Positions 12,234-21,110 of a DNA stretch of 64,000 nucleotides are shown here, piece by piece. The DNA comes from Symsagittifera roscoffensis (Eukaryota > Xenacoelomorpha > Acoela > Convolutidae). Location: NCBI RefSeq assembly GCF_963678635.1, contig NC_087068.1, positions 25,484,318 through 25,548,317 on the forward strand, in the 5' to 3' direction. Every line of letters starts with the position of its first letter. Within the stretch, counting starts at the first letter, position 1. The notes beneath the pieces are model-generated. The model saw only the letters and a program-made list of their open reading frames with translations. It searched no databases and was not told the origin of the DNA. The position numbers and the translations under genes were made by a program.

Positions 12234-13116
12234 TGTAACATTCGCCCAAATACTACACAGCGACGGAGCGTAGAAAAAGTACCTATTAACGACTGGCAGG
12301 CGTCAGTTACCTTAATCCTACTCGTTTTTCACCGTCTCGACCTTGCCAGTTGATTTTCTGGTCTGTCTAGGGCTAAGTAAAAAGTTACCATTTTTAGGCC
12401 ATCAGTCAAACGACTTTTGATCAACTTTCGTTTATATGCGAACACAACCACATAGCTGAGTCTCGGAGCCTCAGACTACGTGATTGTCATTAAAAACACG
12501 GCTCGAACAACCTATTTTAACATGTTTTTGTGTGACAGTTCTATATTAAATCCATTGGAGATGGATTGACCCTTTCCTCTTTCTAGCTACTCATATTCTA
12601 AAATATCAAGTTACACCGGTGTTAAATTAAAGTTTCACGACATCCAGGTAGCTATATAGTTAGTTTTATACAGTCCCTTCACATAAACAGTCTCTGGGGG
12701 ACCAAGCCTCCGCTCCCGTAATATTCCAGCGATAACGCTCTTATCTCTCCTAACTTGCGTCCCGGGAGGGTTCCGTGGAATACTCCTTCCCCACTGAAGC
12801 TTCCTTCTCCACTAGTATCCGCTGACAAGTGTCTTATCGTGCGTTGTTGCCACGATAAGAGGCTTCGTATTTTCCGTCTCTTGTACGACTGTTTTTCCCA
12901 ATATCTGTCGTTGTTCTGATTTTCCTAGTTCTTTTGGTCAAAATGGCCGTTTTTCGTATTTCTGAGAAATATCAACTTGAAAATCGAAATTTTAAAAATA
13001 GAAAATTTCAGAATACTTCGACCCTCCTTTCAAGCACTTTTTGCTGTTAAGGCCTTTTTTCTCTGATTCGTGCTTCGTCGGAAGGTTGCGCTGTGCCAAT
13101 CTGGCAGAATGGCACA
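12234..13116 (-). repeat. 3' LTR of element 1
   Basis: 883 bp, minus-strand TGTGCCATTCTGCC to GGGCGAATGTTACA. It is directly preceded (minus strand) by the polypurine motif GTCCGGGGAGTA. It contains the perfect 10-bp stem hairpin at 12832-12860. Confidence 0.9.
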
Positions 13117-13852
13117 TACTCCCCGGACAGTCCCCATCAATGTCCCTATTGATCGCATAACACCGGGTTATCGTCAAGTAGTTATCCAGTTTTCTGTAAT
13201 CAATCTTACAAATCGCATAAGAAAATGAAATTTATCTACCCCACCTCAACTCACTACGTGTTCACAAATGGCATCGTACTACATCTCACTGCCTTTCAAC
13301 ATTTTCACAAAATTTGCACCATGAGGAGTGTCCTAGATAAAATTTCTTTTCTGACTACTTACGTCGTCTTGCCATAAAACTTCTTTTCGCTCTTTGTGAT
13401 TAAAAAGTTGGGACGTGGCACGCACCCGTTAAAATTAACTTAACGTCACTCACCAAGTATAATCAGTTATTTATGCGGTCCTTTCAATATTAAAACTAAG
13501 AAACTCTGTGGCTAGGAAAGTTATTGAGTTACCCACCCTTCTCGAGCGAGTTTACTCAATCTTACCATGTCACCACACAGTGAAATTGTGTCTTACACAG
13601 GTTAAAAACTTCAATCGTGTTTAAATAGGTAAATATACTCACCTATGTTCTATATATACATAAATAGTATAACTAAAATTTCTTTTTCAACAATTTAACA
13701 ATTGTAACAATTTTCAAAGTTTGGTTTGACCAAACTAAATCAAAACAAAAAGTTTAACAAGTTCAATAATCAAAACTTGGTTGATTGGTTCAAGTTTTAG
13801 CACACAAAGACAATCAAGTTTTCTCTCCTTCTCTTCTCTTCTTTGTTCATCT
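13117..13852 (-). other. 3' untranslated region and polypurine tract of element 1
   Basis: 736 bp between the terminal gene and the LTR. The last bases on the minus strand are GTCCGGGGAGTA, abutting the LTR start TGTGCC; the purine core GGGGAG is the expected primer for plus-strand DNA synthesis. No other feature recognised. Confidence 0.7.
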
Positions 13853-15380
13853 TCATTCTATCACTTCTCCATCTTGATCTTCAGCTTCGATGTCTTCCAA
13901 TACTTTCTCCAGCATGTCCATGGAGTTGCGGGCCGTGCCCCGACTCTCCTGTTCCAACAGCCTCGGTTTGCAACAAGGTAGCAAGTCAACATTAACCTTT
14001 TGCTCCCGGTTTCTGCAAAAGCTGTTGTGAAGACACAGGCTCACATTTCGTTCTAGGTCAGCTCTTAAGACCTCTTTCTTCTCATCTTCAGTTACACAAG
14101 GCGCTCCAGCTACTCGCTTCACCGCCGTGGTGACCGCGTTTCTGTGCGTCAGGAATGCTCTCTTATAGGCTCCTGGTCCTATATCTAGCTGGAAAGATTG
14201 ATAGGCTTCCGTGTTCCTCGACATGTGACGCTTCGCGCGTTCATACATCCATGATGTCATCACTGCACGGAACCAAGGCATCAATCTTTGCCTTGACCAT
14301 ATTCTTTCAATGGCTTTAGGTATTCTCAGAACCTTGCAGGTGGTTCTGAAAAGATCCAATTTACGACTCATCTTCACGTTGCTCAGCTGCTCAGGAGTCG
14401 GCACGGCCGTCTCCTGTTCACTTGTGTCCGCGTTAGCCTCCAGCCATCTCACTGCCAGCATGGACCTAACCACCACGATTGACACCTGTTGATTCTGATC
14501 GGGCAACCCCGTAGAGTATAACTCCTCCACGTCCCATACTAGCATCAGATTCCCGCGTTTGGGGTACCACAACGTCTGCGCCAAGCAGTGGCAAGGATAC
14601 TCCCCATGGGTTCTCACTATGTTCCTTCGGGTCCGATACCCTGAGGCTCCCAGCAACGGTTCCACCTCCATCAGAATTCTGTGTAAGTCGTCTTTCTCTT
14701 CTATGGTGGGGAATTCAGTGGGTAACGCTCCACTCGCTTTCTGCTTCTGAAACTCACTCACATTGCCTTCGTTTAATCTCAGAAACTCTTCACCCACTAC
14801 GTCTTGCAACTCGCCTTCAGATCTCTTCGGGACTGCCCGAAAGATCTTCGCCAATAAATCATATGACCTCTCCGACATTCTGGCCAACCTTACGCACTTT
14901 GGCACAGAGAAAAGTTGGTCAATCAACACCCGCTGTGTCCTTGCATCCATCACCACCATGTGTGTGGGATATCTACTACTGCAATATAGTGCGGAGCTTG
15001 AACCCACCAGATATTTTGAACCAGTCGGTTTATGATAGGCCTCACTATCTTTCAGATTCATCTCGTTCTCCAGAGCTTCTCTCCAGCCTCCGATCTTCTG
15101 CTCCGTTTGCAATGCTCCAGGGAATACTTCCACGCTGAGGGACGTCACTAGCTCATGGGCACGCTCCAGGCGCTCAAGCGATTCAATTGAACTCGTCATG
15201 CTACAAAATCCCAAGGCTGTGATCAAGTTTACATCCGTCGCCCCATGACAGTCCGCGACCAACTCCATGCCACTCTTATCCGACATGCTCAATCTTCCGT
15301 ACAATCGTGCCAGTTGCCGATGCTGCTCGCTCAGCGTAACCAGGCAGTGTCCCAGGTTACAAACATGTCCTTCCATCCCA
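13853..15380 (-). CDS. Terminal conserved protein of giant Gypsy lineage
   Basis: The frame is open from 15622 to 13853, but its first ~80 codons overlap the coiled-coil gene in another frame and are probably not translated. The true start is uncertain. The last ~290 residues match the product at 60740-62017 of element 2: both share HGE-PCHCLA, LWYP or VWYP, VWDVEE, PWFRA-TSW, LTHRNA and NVSL-LHNSFC-N. Conservation between two diverged copies argues for a real protein. I recognise no family; Cys and His residues near PCHC could bind metal. No signal peptide or membrane segment is obvious, so it does not look like a classic envelope protein. Function unknown. Its N-terminal part has no match in element 2 and may be a deletion fusion. 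Confidence 0.6.
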
Positions 15381-16103
15381 CTATGCTGAGCCAAGCATGT
15401 GCCTTGCTTCAACCAATTGCTCGATGGACCTTCCTCGGACAGCTCCGTGGATGGGTTGCTCTTCCGCTTCGTTGAACGATTCTTGGAACTGAGGAGCGAG
15501 GTAAGTGTCAGAAGGGTCTGGTATCGTAATACTTTGACTAGAAGCAGACGGTCGTGTCTGCTGAGGAGCCTCGGGCTCTCTCGATGCACGTAAATCCAGA
15601 ACCTCGGGCCCTCTCGATACACACAGCTCCTGGGCTGTTGTCCCGGGGCGTGTGTCGTTGGATCCCTCCGAGGATCTCATGCTCGCCAGAACTTCCGGTG
15701 ACACTTGGCTCACCTTCGCCATATACAGCTCCTTCAGGTGCTTTATTTCATCCTCCTTATAAGCCACCTGCAGATCTTCGTATTTCTTCTTCCATTCGTC
15801 TCTCTCTCGAGCTATTGCCCTATACTCCTGGAGTTTGGCACACAGCTCGCTCTGATCTTTCTCCTTCTTCTCCAGCGTCTCGATCGTCTCCGACGTCTGG
15901 ATCTCTATTTCACTCACCCTCACTTTCTTCGAAGGAGGAGCAGCTGTAGGAGAGTCGACCGAATGTGACGGGCCTGGCCCATCACGTTGTCTCTTCGCTC
16001 CGATGAGTGGCTGCGCCGGTTGGACTGGTAAGGGCATCTCACCTAGCCGGTGGTCCCTCTGTTCGCCTAGTCCTGGCTCACGAGCCAGGTCGTGGCCAGA
16101 CAT
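15381..16103 (-). CDS. Coiled-coil accessory protein of element 1
   Basis: 240 residues starting MSGHDLAREPGLGEQRD. The N-terminus matches element 2 (GFDLARNPGL). Residues ~85-140 are Glu/Lys/Leu-rich (ETLEKKEKDQSELCAKL...), typical of a coiled coil. The C-terminal half is Ser/Pro/Glu-rich and likely disordered. It follows the 82-residue frame by 12 bases; in element 2 the two are one reading frame apart from a frameshift, so in the ancestor they were probably one protein. Role unknown; a gag-like or RNA-binding scaffold is conceivable. Confidence 0.55.
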   Translation of the reverse strand: MSGHDLAREPGLGEQRDHRLGEMPLPVQPAQPLIGAKRQRDGPGPSHSVDSPTAAPPSKKVRVSEIEIQTSETIETLEKKEKDQSELCAKLQEYRAIARERDEWKKKYEDLQVAYKEDEIKHLKELYMAKVSQVSPEVLASMRSSEGSNDTRPGTTAQELCVSRGPEVLDLRASREPEAPQQTRPSASSQSITIPDPSDTYLAPQFQESFNEAEEQPIHGAVRGRSIEQLVEARHMLGSA

Positions 16104-16115
16104 TTCTCCACGCCT

Positions 16116-16364
16116 CTATCTCATCAGTCGATTTCGGCCTCTCTCGGTGGTCCCGGACTCACCGAAGGCCAACATCAACACGACTTCCGTAGGGCGATTC
16201 CCTCGACCCTCTCGTCCTAATGCATTGAGGAGCGCGACCACAAACATCGCCAGCCCCGGGTCTTCTCGTGTGAAATCACAATCGATCAGCCGCTGATAGA
16301 TCTCGTCTAGAGTCGCTCCTACACTCGCTGAGAGGAATTCCATGAGTTCGTTCGTATCACCCAT
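16116..16364 (-). CDS. Small helical accessory protein (N-terminal part)
   Basis: 82 residues, MGDTNELMEF..., containing LDEIYQRLIDCDFT, ALLNALGREG and TEVVLML. Element 2 has the equivalent at 54493 onward (LDELYRRLRDLDYT, TEAVLMV). The frame ends just before the coiled-coil gene, probably because of a small frameshift or stop. Amphipathic helices suggest a protein-interaction module. No family recognised. Confidence 0.5.
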   Translation of the reverse strand: MGDTNELMEFLSASVGATLDEIYQRLIDCDFTREDPGLAMFVVALLNALGREGRGNRPTEVVLMLAFGESGTTERGRNRLMR

Positions 16365-16839
16365 TTCTTATCGTGTTGATTCTTGCTTTCGTGTAGTTTC
16401 TTCCTGTCTCGTTTTGATTCAATGGATTCAATAAACAATTTTTGATCAATCAAGATCTAAAAAATAGGTCGCGACTTAAAACCATCATTTTTGGATACAA
16501 CATCATTCAACTCTTTAAAACTCTCCATTGAAATTTTCTTCTTAATTCTGATTTAAAAATTTGGCACCAAGGTGGATCGTCCACCTTTAACTTTGTCAGA
16601 GTAGCACGAATGAGCGCTGTCACCTTGATGACCTGGAGTACCCCAGGTCTTTTATGACACAAAACATAAAACATATCATAACAATAACATAACAAATAAA
16701 CACAAAAACATCACACGCCTATACTATCACATAAAAATATAATCCCTAATACTGTACCTAAAACCTAACCTAATCTAAAACTTGACTCTAATTCTTATCG
16801 AGTAACTTAATAAAAACCACTTATCGCCGAGCGCAATTC
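16365..16839 (-). other. Spacer between macrodomain and accessory genes
   Basis: 475 bp without coding potential, AT-rich toward 16660-16840. The corresponding spacer in element 2 (54013-54492) is almost the same length. That suggests a conserved control region, perhaps a promoter, splice acceptor or internal ribosome entry. No specific signal was identified here. Confidence 0.35.
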
Positions 16840-17469
16840 TTAGCATATGCTCAGATAGTATTTTTTATGTAAGTAAACTTCTATGTCAGTCTCGGAAAAT
16901 ATCACATGTACAAGTGCGTACAACTCTCTCGGATGTAGCTTTCCCCTATTAGGATCGTATACTGGCAACGAGAGAGAGGTCACTCCTCTCTCAACCAAAA
17001 AATCCCTAAGTCGAGTCAAGGCCAATACCAAGCTCTTTGGATCTACGTGTTGCCTATCAGTGGCCTTGGTAACCAGGAAACACAAATATTTCCCTGGTAT
17101 CTGTGATGCAACAGGGGGCAGCGCTATCATCCCTCCCACACCAGGCCTCTGTTTCCATAAAACCTCGATATTCTTATACTCTCTTTTGAAGTCAGCCGCT
17201 AGGGCTGTTTTGAAGCTTACGTCCGCTGTTATCGCTATGGCGCACGTGCGTTCCGTGAGTACGAAATCGCTGTCCGTTATGACGATTTTGTTCGAATAAT
17301 GGTTCGGTAGATCAAAATACGATTCAAAGATTCGTCCAAAAGGTGGTTTTTTAGCATTCTCGCCCTCTGTCTCTAGTTCTCCGGTTTCTCTTGCCGATTT
17401 CAATTTTTTTATTATCAGATTTTCGGTGTGGGTGAGTCCTACCCCCACTCCCCGGACAAAAATATCCAT
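16840..17469 (-). CDS. Retrotransposon-encoded macrodomain (TARG1/OARD1-like)
   Basis: 209 residues. After an N-terminal segment (MDIFVRGVGVGLTHTENL), residues ~75-205 follow the macrodomain order: a short strand ending CAIAITADVS, helix with AADFKREY, a loop with QRPGVGGMIAL, strand KYLCFLVTK, helix LTRLRDFLVERGV, strand SLSLPVYD, helix PRELYALVHVIF, strand DIEVYLH. This matches, element by element, the fold of TARG1/OARD1 and Poa1p, which bind or hydrolyse ADP-ribose derivatives. The usual glycine-rich phosphate loop (GCGLD in TARG1) is replaced by YDPNRGKLH, so activity is uncertain. In element 2 the domain is fused in frame to the end of pol. Here a frameshift near 17540-17555 separates them; the domain frame is open upstream (LLDFGRSTGTS) and matches element 2 there. 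It starts within a polypurine-like motif (17447-17457). Confidence 0.7.
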   Translation of the reverse strand: MDIFVRGVGVGLTHTENLIIKKLKSARETGELETEGENAKKPPFGRIFESYFDLPNHYSNKIVITDSDFVLTERTCAIAITADVSFKTALAADFKREYKNIEVLWKQRPGVGGMIALPPVASQIPGKYLCFLVTKATDRQHVDPKSLVLALTRLRDFLVERGVTSLSLPVYDPNRGKLHPRELYALVHVIFSETDIEVYLHKKYYLSIC

Positions 17470-17495
17470 CGACGTCCCCGTCGATCGCCCAAAGT

Positions 17496-20400
17496 CTAGG
17501 AGATCGAGGTTGGATTGTGGAACACGTAGAAGACCATCTGGGGCGCCCAGTTGGACTCGGTATTGTCATGACTGATGTATTTGATGCCGTCTTTATCGAC
17601 GTCCTGAATCGTCAGGATCGTCTCTTTTGGATCTGTCGGCAGATCATGGAGCCATTCGAGTACGCGCAAGTTCGTTAGTTCTTGCTCATGAGTCTGTTCC
17701 GCTTCTGGTTCGAACTCCACTTCCGGTTCTGATCGATCGTCGATCCAATCTTGATCCATATCATTCACCAAGTCGATTTCTTCTAGCATCGCCACTTCGT
17801 CCAGTCCCACTAGCGAGTCCATGACATCACTTACAACTATCCTGTCTACGACGAAATCCTCGCCGTACGGGTTGTATTTCTTCTCGTTTTTTCCTCTCTT
17901 GCTCTGGCGTGTTTCCATAGTGAGAGGAAAGTCAGGCTGTATTCCTTTGTCAATTTCGATTTGTTCCGGGCAGTCCCAGTCTTCCTCGGCATAAGGTAGA
18001 GTTTCATCGTCCACCTCTATTCGCTCGGTCAACTCGAGATCCAGTGGTAGGTCGCAATCGTCCACGACCTCATTCCCGTCGTTTTTGTCGCGAGTACCCC
18101 TTTCATTCACTTCACAAGCAGGATCCACTATCAAATAGTCTCCCTCTTGCATGTCCGCTGGGATGCACCAATCCTCTGACGAGGCATTGTGTGGTTTGAT
18201 GTTTTCATAATGAGCTGCTCTTCCAGTGCTCAATCGATAAAAACGACCTCCTTGGTGCACTTCTGTTATCTGAAATGGACCACGCCCTTTTTTAAATAAT
18301 TTCTTGGTTCCTTTTGGTGGAACCACTTCCTGGAACACCCAAACGTAGTCGCCAACTGAGTAGGCTTTCGCATCAGCTGTCTTTTTATCAAACCTCCTTT
18401 TTTGTCTAATTTGCGCCGGTTGCGTATTCCTCCTGCATAAGTCATTGAGGTCCTGCTGTCTTCTAATAACGTCCCGCACGTACGTCTGCGGTGCTGTCCT
18501 CTTCCCCTCATATTCAGGGTAGAAAAACGTCAACGGGAGCGCTTTTTCATGACCCGTTAACATCATGAGCGGACTTATTCCCGTGGTGGAATGCTCCGTG
18601 CTGTTGTAAGCACCCATCACTTGCGGCAAGTGCTTGTCCCAGTCATCCATGTAACGCGAGCAGTAGACTCTCAGCATGGATACCAGTGTGCGGTTTTGCC
18701 TCTCGACTAGGCCATTCGTTTGCGGGTGATAAGTGGTCGAGTGGGCCTGCGCTACCTGCGACCTTTTCATCAACTCCTTCGTGAGATCACCCACGAATGC
18801 TTTGCCATTGTCCGATTGGAACGTGATGGGGCAGCCATGCCTCGCTATCCACACATTTATCAAATGATCACATGTTTCTTCTGCCGATGCTGTCATGCAG
18901 GGTGCTGCTTCCGCATACTTCGTAAAATGGTCGATCATTACCAGCACCTGATTATAGCCCGTTGCTGTCATGCAGATTTTCTGATGATCGATTTGCACCA
19001 CTTCGTTGAAACCTGACGACTCTATTGACTGTAGGGGGAACCTTAGTTTCCTGGGATCCTTCGCCTGCTGACATGACAGGCATGCGGCGATCCACTTCTC
19101 ACAAGCCTTTTTCAATCCCGGCCATTCGAATCGTTTCTGTATCCTGTTATACACTTTGTCCACGCCTTGATGGCCCATCTGATCATGTGAGCGAAAGAGC
19201 AATTCGGTCTGGTACAACTGTGGTAACACTATTGAATTGTATTTATAGAGGACCTTGTCCTCCTCTTTTCGCTTGCAGGCAACGATTCCGTCCTTATTCA
19301 GGTACAACAAGTCGTTTCGCTTCAGGTAGAATTGCTTCAAGATCTTGTAGCTGTCTTCTTCCAAGTCTCCCTTGTCAGGTGCTCCATTCTCGATCCATCT
19401 CTTCAGACTGCTCGTCATTCTATCATTTCGTTGAGCCCATAGGAGATCCGACAGCCTGTACCTGGCTTTCAAATACGTCTTTACCACGTTCATTTGCCCA
19501 CTCATTATCTCCGGAGCATGAGCATCGTCCATCAACTTGACACACCATATCTTTTTCAAAGGCGTAGCTTCCTGCGCAGATGGTTCCAGATTGGTACGGA
19601 CGACCGTACCATGTGGCAGCAATCTGGTTGGGCGTTTCGAAACTGCTATCAGCTCGAGCTCGTCTGCGGCATTATCTACCACAGTGCCCTCTTCATCTGA
19701 GGTGTATCTGTCCCTGTCTGGACCCTGATGTGTTTCTCGGTCCAGCCCACGCTGCTTCCAGTCTACGAATAAGGGATTGGAAGTTGTTTCAGACGTGTTG
19801 TCCCAGGATTGGGGCCTCGAGTCAACACTTGAGTCGACTGATTCCTCAACATCATATTCCAAGTTGTCTGAGATGTTTCTCGACTCCCCGGACAAAATTC
19901 TGTCCCTAGGTGGTCTCGTCAACCTCTCCCCGGACAAGTCGTCCTGCACGGGCTCAAAGGTGTCTGACTCCTCAGACGAGTCGTCCTTGACTGGCTCGAA
20001 GCTATCAGACTCCCCGGACATTGTCTCGACCACGGACGAACAATCTGGGCTCGGCTCGTATTCTTCTTTTGCATCCGTGAAATGCACTCTCCTCGTGAAG
20101 CTAGATTTCGACCTGATCCTGACTTCCTCAGTAGTTTGGTTCTGATTCAGTGTTCCATATTCAGTGAACGAAGTTCTCAACAAGACCTCCTTCGGCATCG
20201 AGCTCACCAGCTGGTTGACAATCGACCTGCAATCCCGTTCAACGCCTCGGCTGCGAATGGACACTGGCCTCTTCTCTGTTCTCTCGGTGACAGTCAACCG
20301 CTGCATGGTCTCCATCCATTCACGATCATGCCTATCTACTTCCCTGTCCAACAAGTCACGGAGCTTTCCCATGACGTCCGGCGCCACGTTCACCGTCCTG

Positions 20401-21077
20401 TTCAATAGAGCCATGCTGTTTATACCTAATCTGGTAAGTTCTTGCTGCACCAAGTTGGATCGAACTAGCAGATCCAACGGAACGGGCTCGCCTCTGGCTA
20501 AAAGCTTTATCTCCGCGGCCGTCTCCACTGGAAGGTCAGGGTGTCCGGGTATAGGATGCCCTGACTTGTCTAACCACCTAGTAAGTGGCAGTTTGTCGTA
20601 GGTTTCTTTGTCCAGAAAGGAAAACCCGTCTTTGATCTCTGATTGGTTAGCCTGTTTATCCTCGAGGCGCTCATAAAATTCTGTCTTTTTACTGAGGCTA
20701 TCTGCGTTCTGATGCTTGTCACGGGTACGGTGCTCTATGATCATGTGGTATCCATCCAGGCGCACGATCCAACGACCAATATAACTTTGGTCCATCGAAT
20801 AGGTTTTCAGCCAGGCAAGGGCACGATTATCCACACGTAACTTGAAGGGAGCACTCCCCAAGTAGGCCCTGTATTTTTCCACGAAAGTGATCACCGCAAA
20901 CATCTCCGCTTTTGGTGCGCCGTACTTCATTTCAGTATCACTCAGGACTTTACTCCCGTAGGCTATCGGACGAAGAACCGTTCTCCCGTTCCACTCCTGC
21001 TCCTGGTGAAGTATGCCCGATATCGCAACCACTGATGCATCCGTGTCCAGCACGAACATCCCCTTCTCTGTCGGCAT
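17496..21077 (-). CDS. pol: RNase H and integrase part of pol, element 1
   Basis: 1193 residues, begins MPTEKGMFVLDTDAS, already inside RNase H; the RT that should precede it is deleted. RNase H: first Asp in VLDTDAS (~residue 11), then DNRALAWL and DKHQNADSLSKK. An acidic Ser/Glu-rich linker of roughly 250 residues follows, with three SGE repeats. Integrase: zinc finger HDQMGHQG and CLSCQQ, catalytic Asp697, Asp756, Glu792, spacing D(58)D(35)E, in QIDHQ, FQSDNGKAF and GLVERQNR. Then a GPF/Y module (KKGRGPFQI) and a long acidic tail. The integrase and RNase H look intact. The tail originally continued into the macrodomain. No stop is seen inside, which suggests recent activity or trans-mobilisation. 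Confidence 0.9.
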   Translation of the reverse strand: MPTEKGMFVLDTDASVVAISGILHQEQEWNGRTVLRPIAYGSKVLSDTEMKYGAPKAEMFAVITFVEKYRAYLGSAPFKLRVDNRALAWLKTYSMDQSYIGRWIVRLDGYHMIIEHRTRDKHQNADSLSKKTEFYERLEDKQANQSEIKDGFSFLDKETYDKLPLTRWLDKSGHPIPGHPDLPVETAAEIKLLARGEPVPLDLLVRSNLVQQELTRLGINSMALLNRTVNVAPDVMGKLRDLLDREVDRHDREWMETMQRLTVTERTEKRPVSIRSRGVERDCRSIVNQLVSSMPKEVLLRTSFTEYGTLNQNQTTEEVRIRSKSSFTRRVHFTDAKEEYEPSPDCSSVVETMSGESDSFEPVKDDSSEESDTFEPVQDDLSGERLTRPPRDRILSGESRNISDNLEYDVEESVDSSVDSRPQSWDNTSETTSNPLFVDWKQRGLDRETHQGPDRDRYTSDEEGTVVDNAADELELIAVSKRPTRLLPHGTVVRTNLEPSAQEATPLKKIWCVKLMDDAHAPEIMSGQMNVVKTYLKARYRLSDLLWAQRNDRMTSSLKRWIENGAPDKGDLEEDSYKILKQFYLKRNDLLYLNKDGIVACKRKEEDKVLYKYNSIVLPQLYQTELLFRSHDQMGHQGVDKVYNRIQKRFEWPGLKKACEKWIAACLSCQQAKDPRKLRFPLQSIESSGFNEVVQIDHQKICMTATGYNQVLVMIDHFTKYAEAAPCMTASAEETCDHLINVWIARHGCPITFQSDNGKAFVGDLTKELMKRSQVAQAHSTTYHPQTNGLVERQNRTLVSMLRVYCSRYMDDWDKHLPQVMGAYNSTEHSTTGISPLMMLTGHEKALPLTFFYPEYEGKRTAPQTYVRDVIRRQQDLNDLCRRNTQPAQIRQKRRFDKKTADAKAYSVGDYVWVFQEVVPPKGTKKLFKKGRGPFQITEVHQGGRFYRLSTGRAAHYENIKPHNASSEDWCIPADMQEGDYLIVDPACEVNERGTRDKNDGNEVVDDCDLPLDLELTERIEVDDETLPYAEEDWDCPEQIEIDKGIQPDFPLTMETRQSKRGKNEKKYNPYGEDFVVDRIVVSDVMDSLVGLDEVAMLEEIDLVNDMDQDWIDDRSEPEVEFEPEAEQTHEQELTNLRVLEWLHDLPTDPKETILTIQDVDKDGIKYISHDNTESNWAPQMVFYVFHNPTSIS

Positions 21078-21110
21078 GCGTCTGTGTTCAGAGGTCTGTG
21101 TTCAGAGGCA
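21078..21110 (-). other. Reverse-transcriptase deletion scar
   Basis: On the minus strand protease coding (KLGYALPLNTDL) runs directly into RNase H coding (MPTEKGMFVLDTDAS). The junction holds CTCTGAACACAGAC twice in tandem. By comparison with element 2 roughly 1.2 kb containing the entire RT is missing. The 14-bp direct repeat looks like templated filler from end joining or template switching. Confidence 0.85.

Larger units (their letters stand above)
10156..14215. repeat. Tandem duplication (4.06 kb), copy 2
   Basis: Second copy of 6096-10155. Its right edge at about 14215 continues smoothly into the intact terminal gene of element 1, which shows that this copy is the original position. 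The low divergence implies a recent event or a recently homogenised or mis-assembled one. Confidence 0.95.

Noticed and set aside
13853-15622. Envelope glycoprotein at the 3' end of the giant elements
   Set aside because: The position fits env, but no signal peptide, cleavage site or transmembrane anchor is visible in the conserved part.
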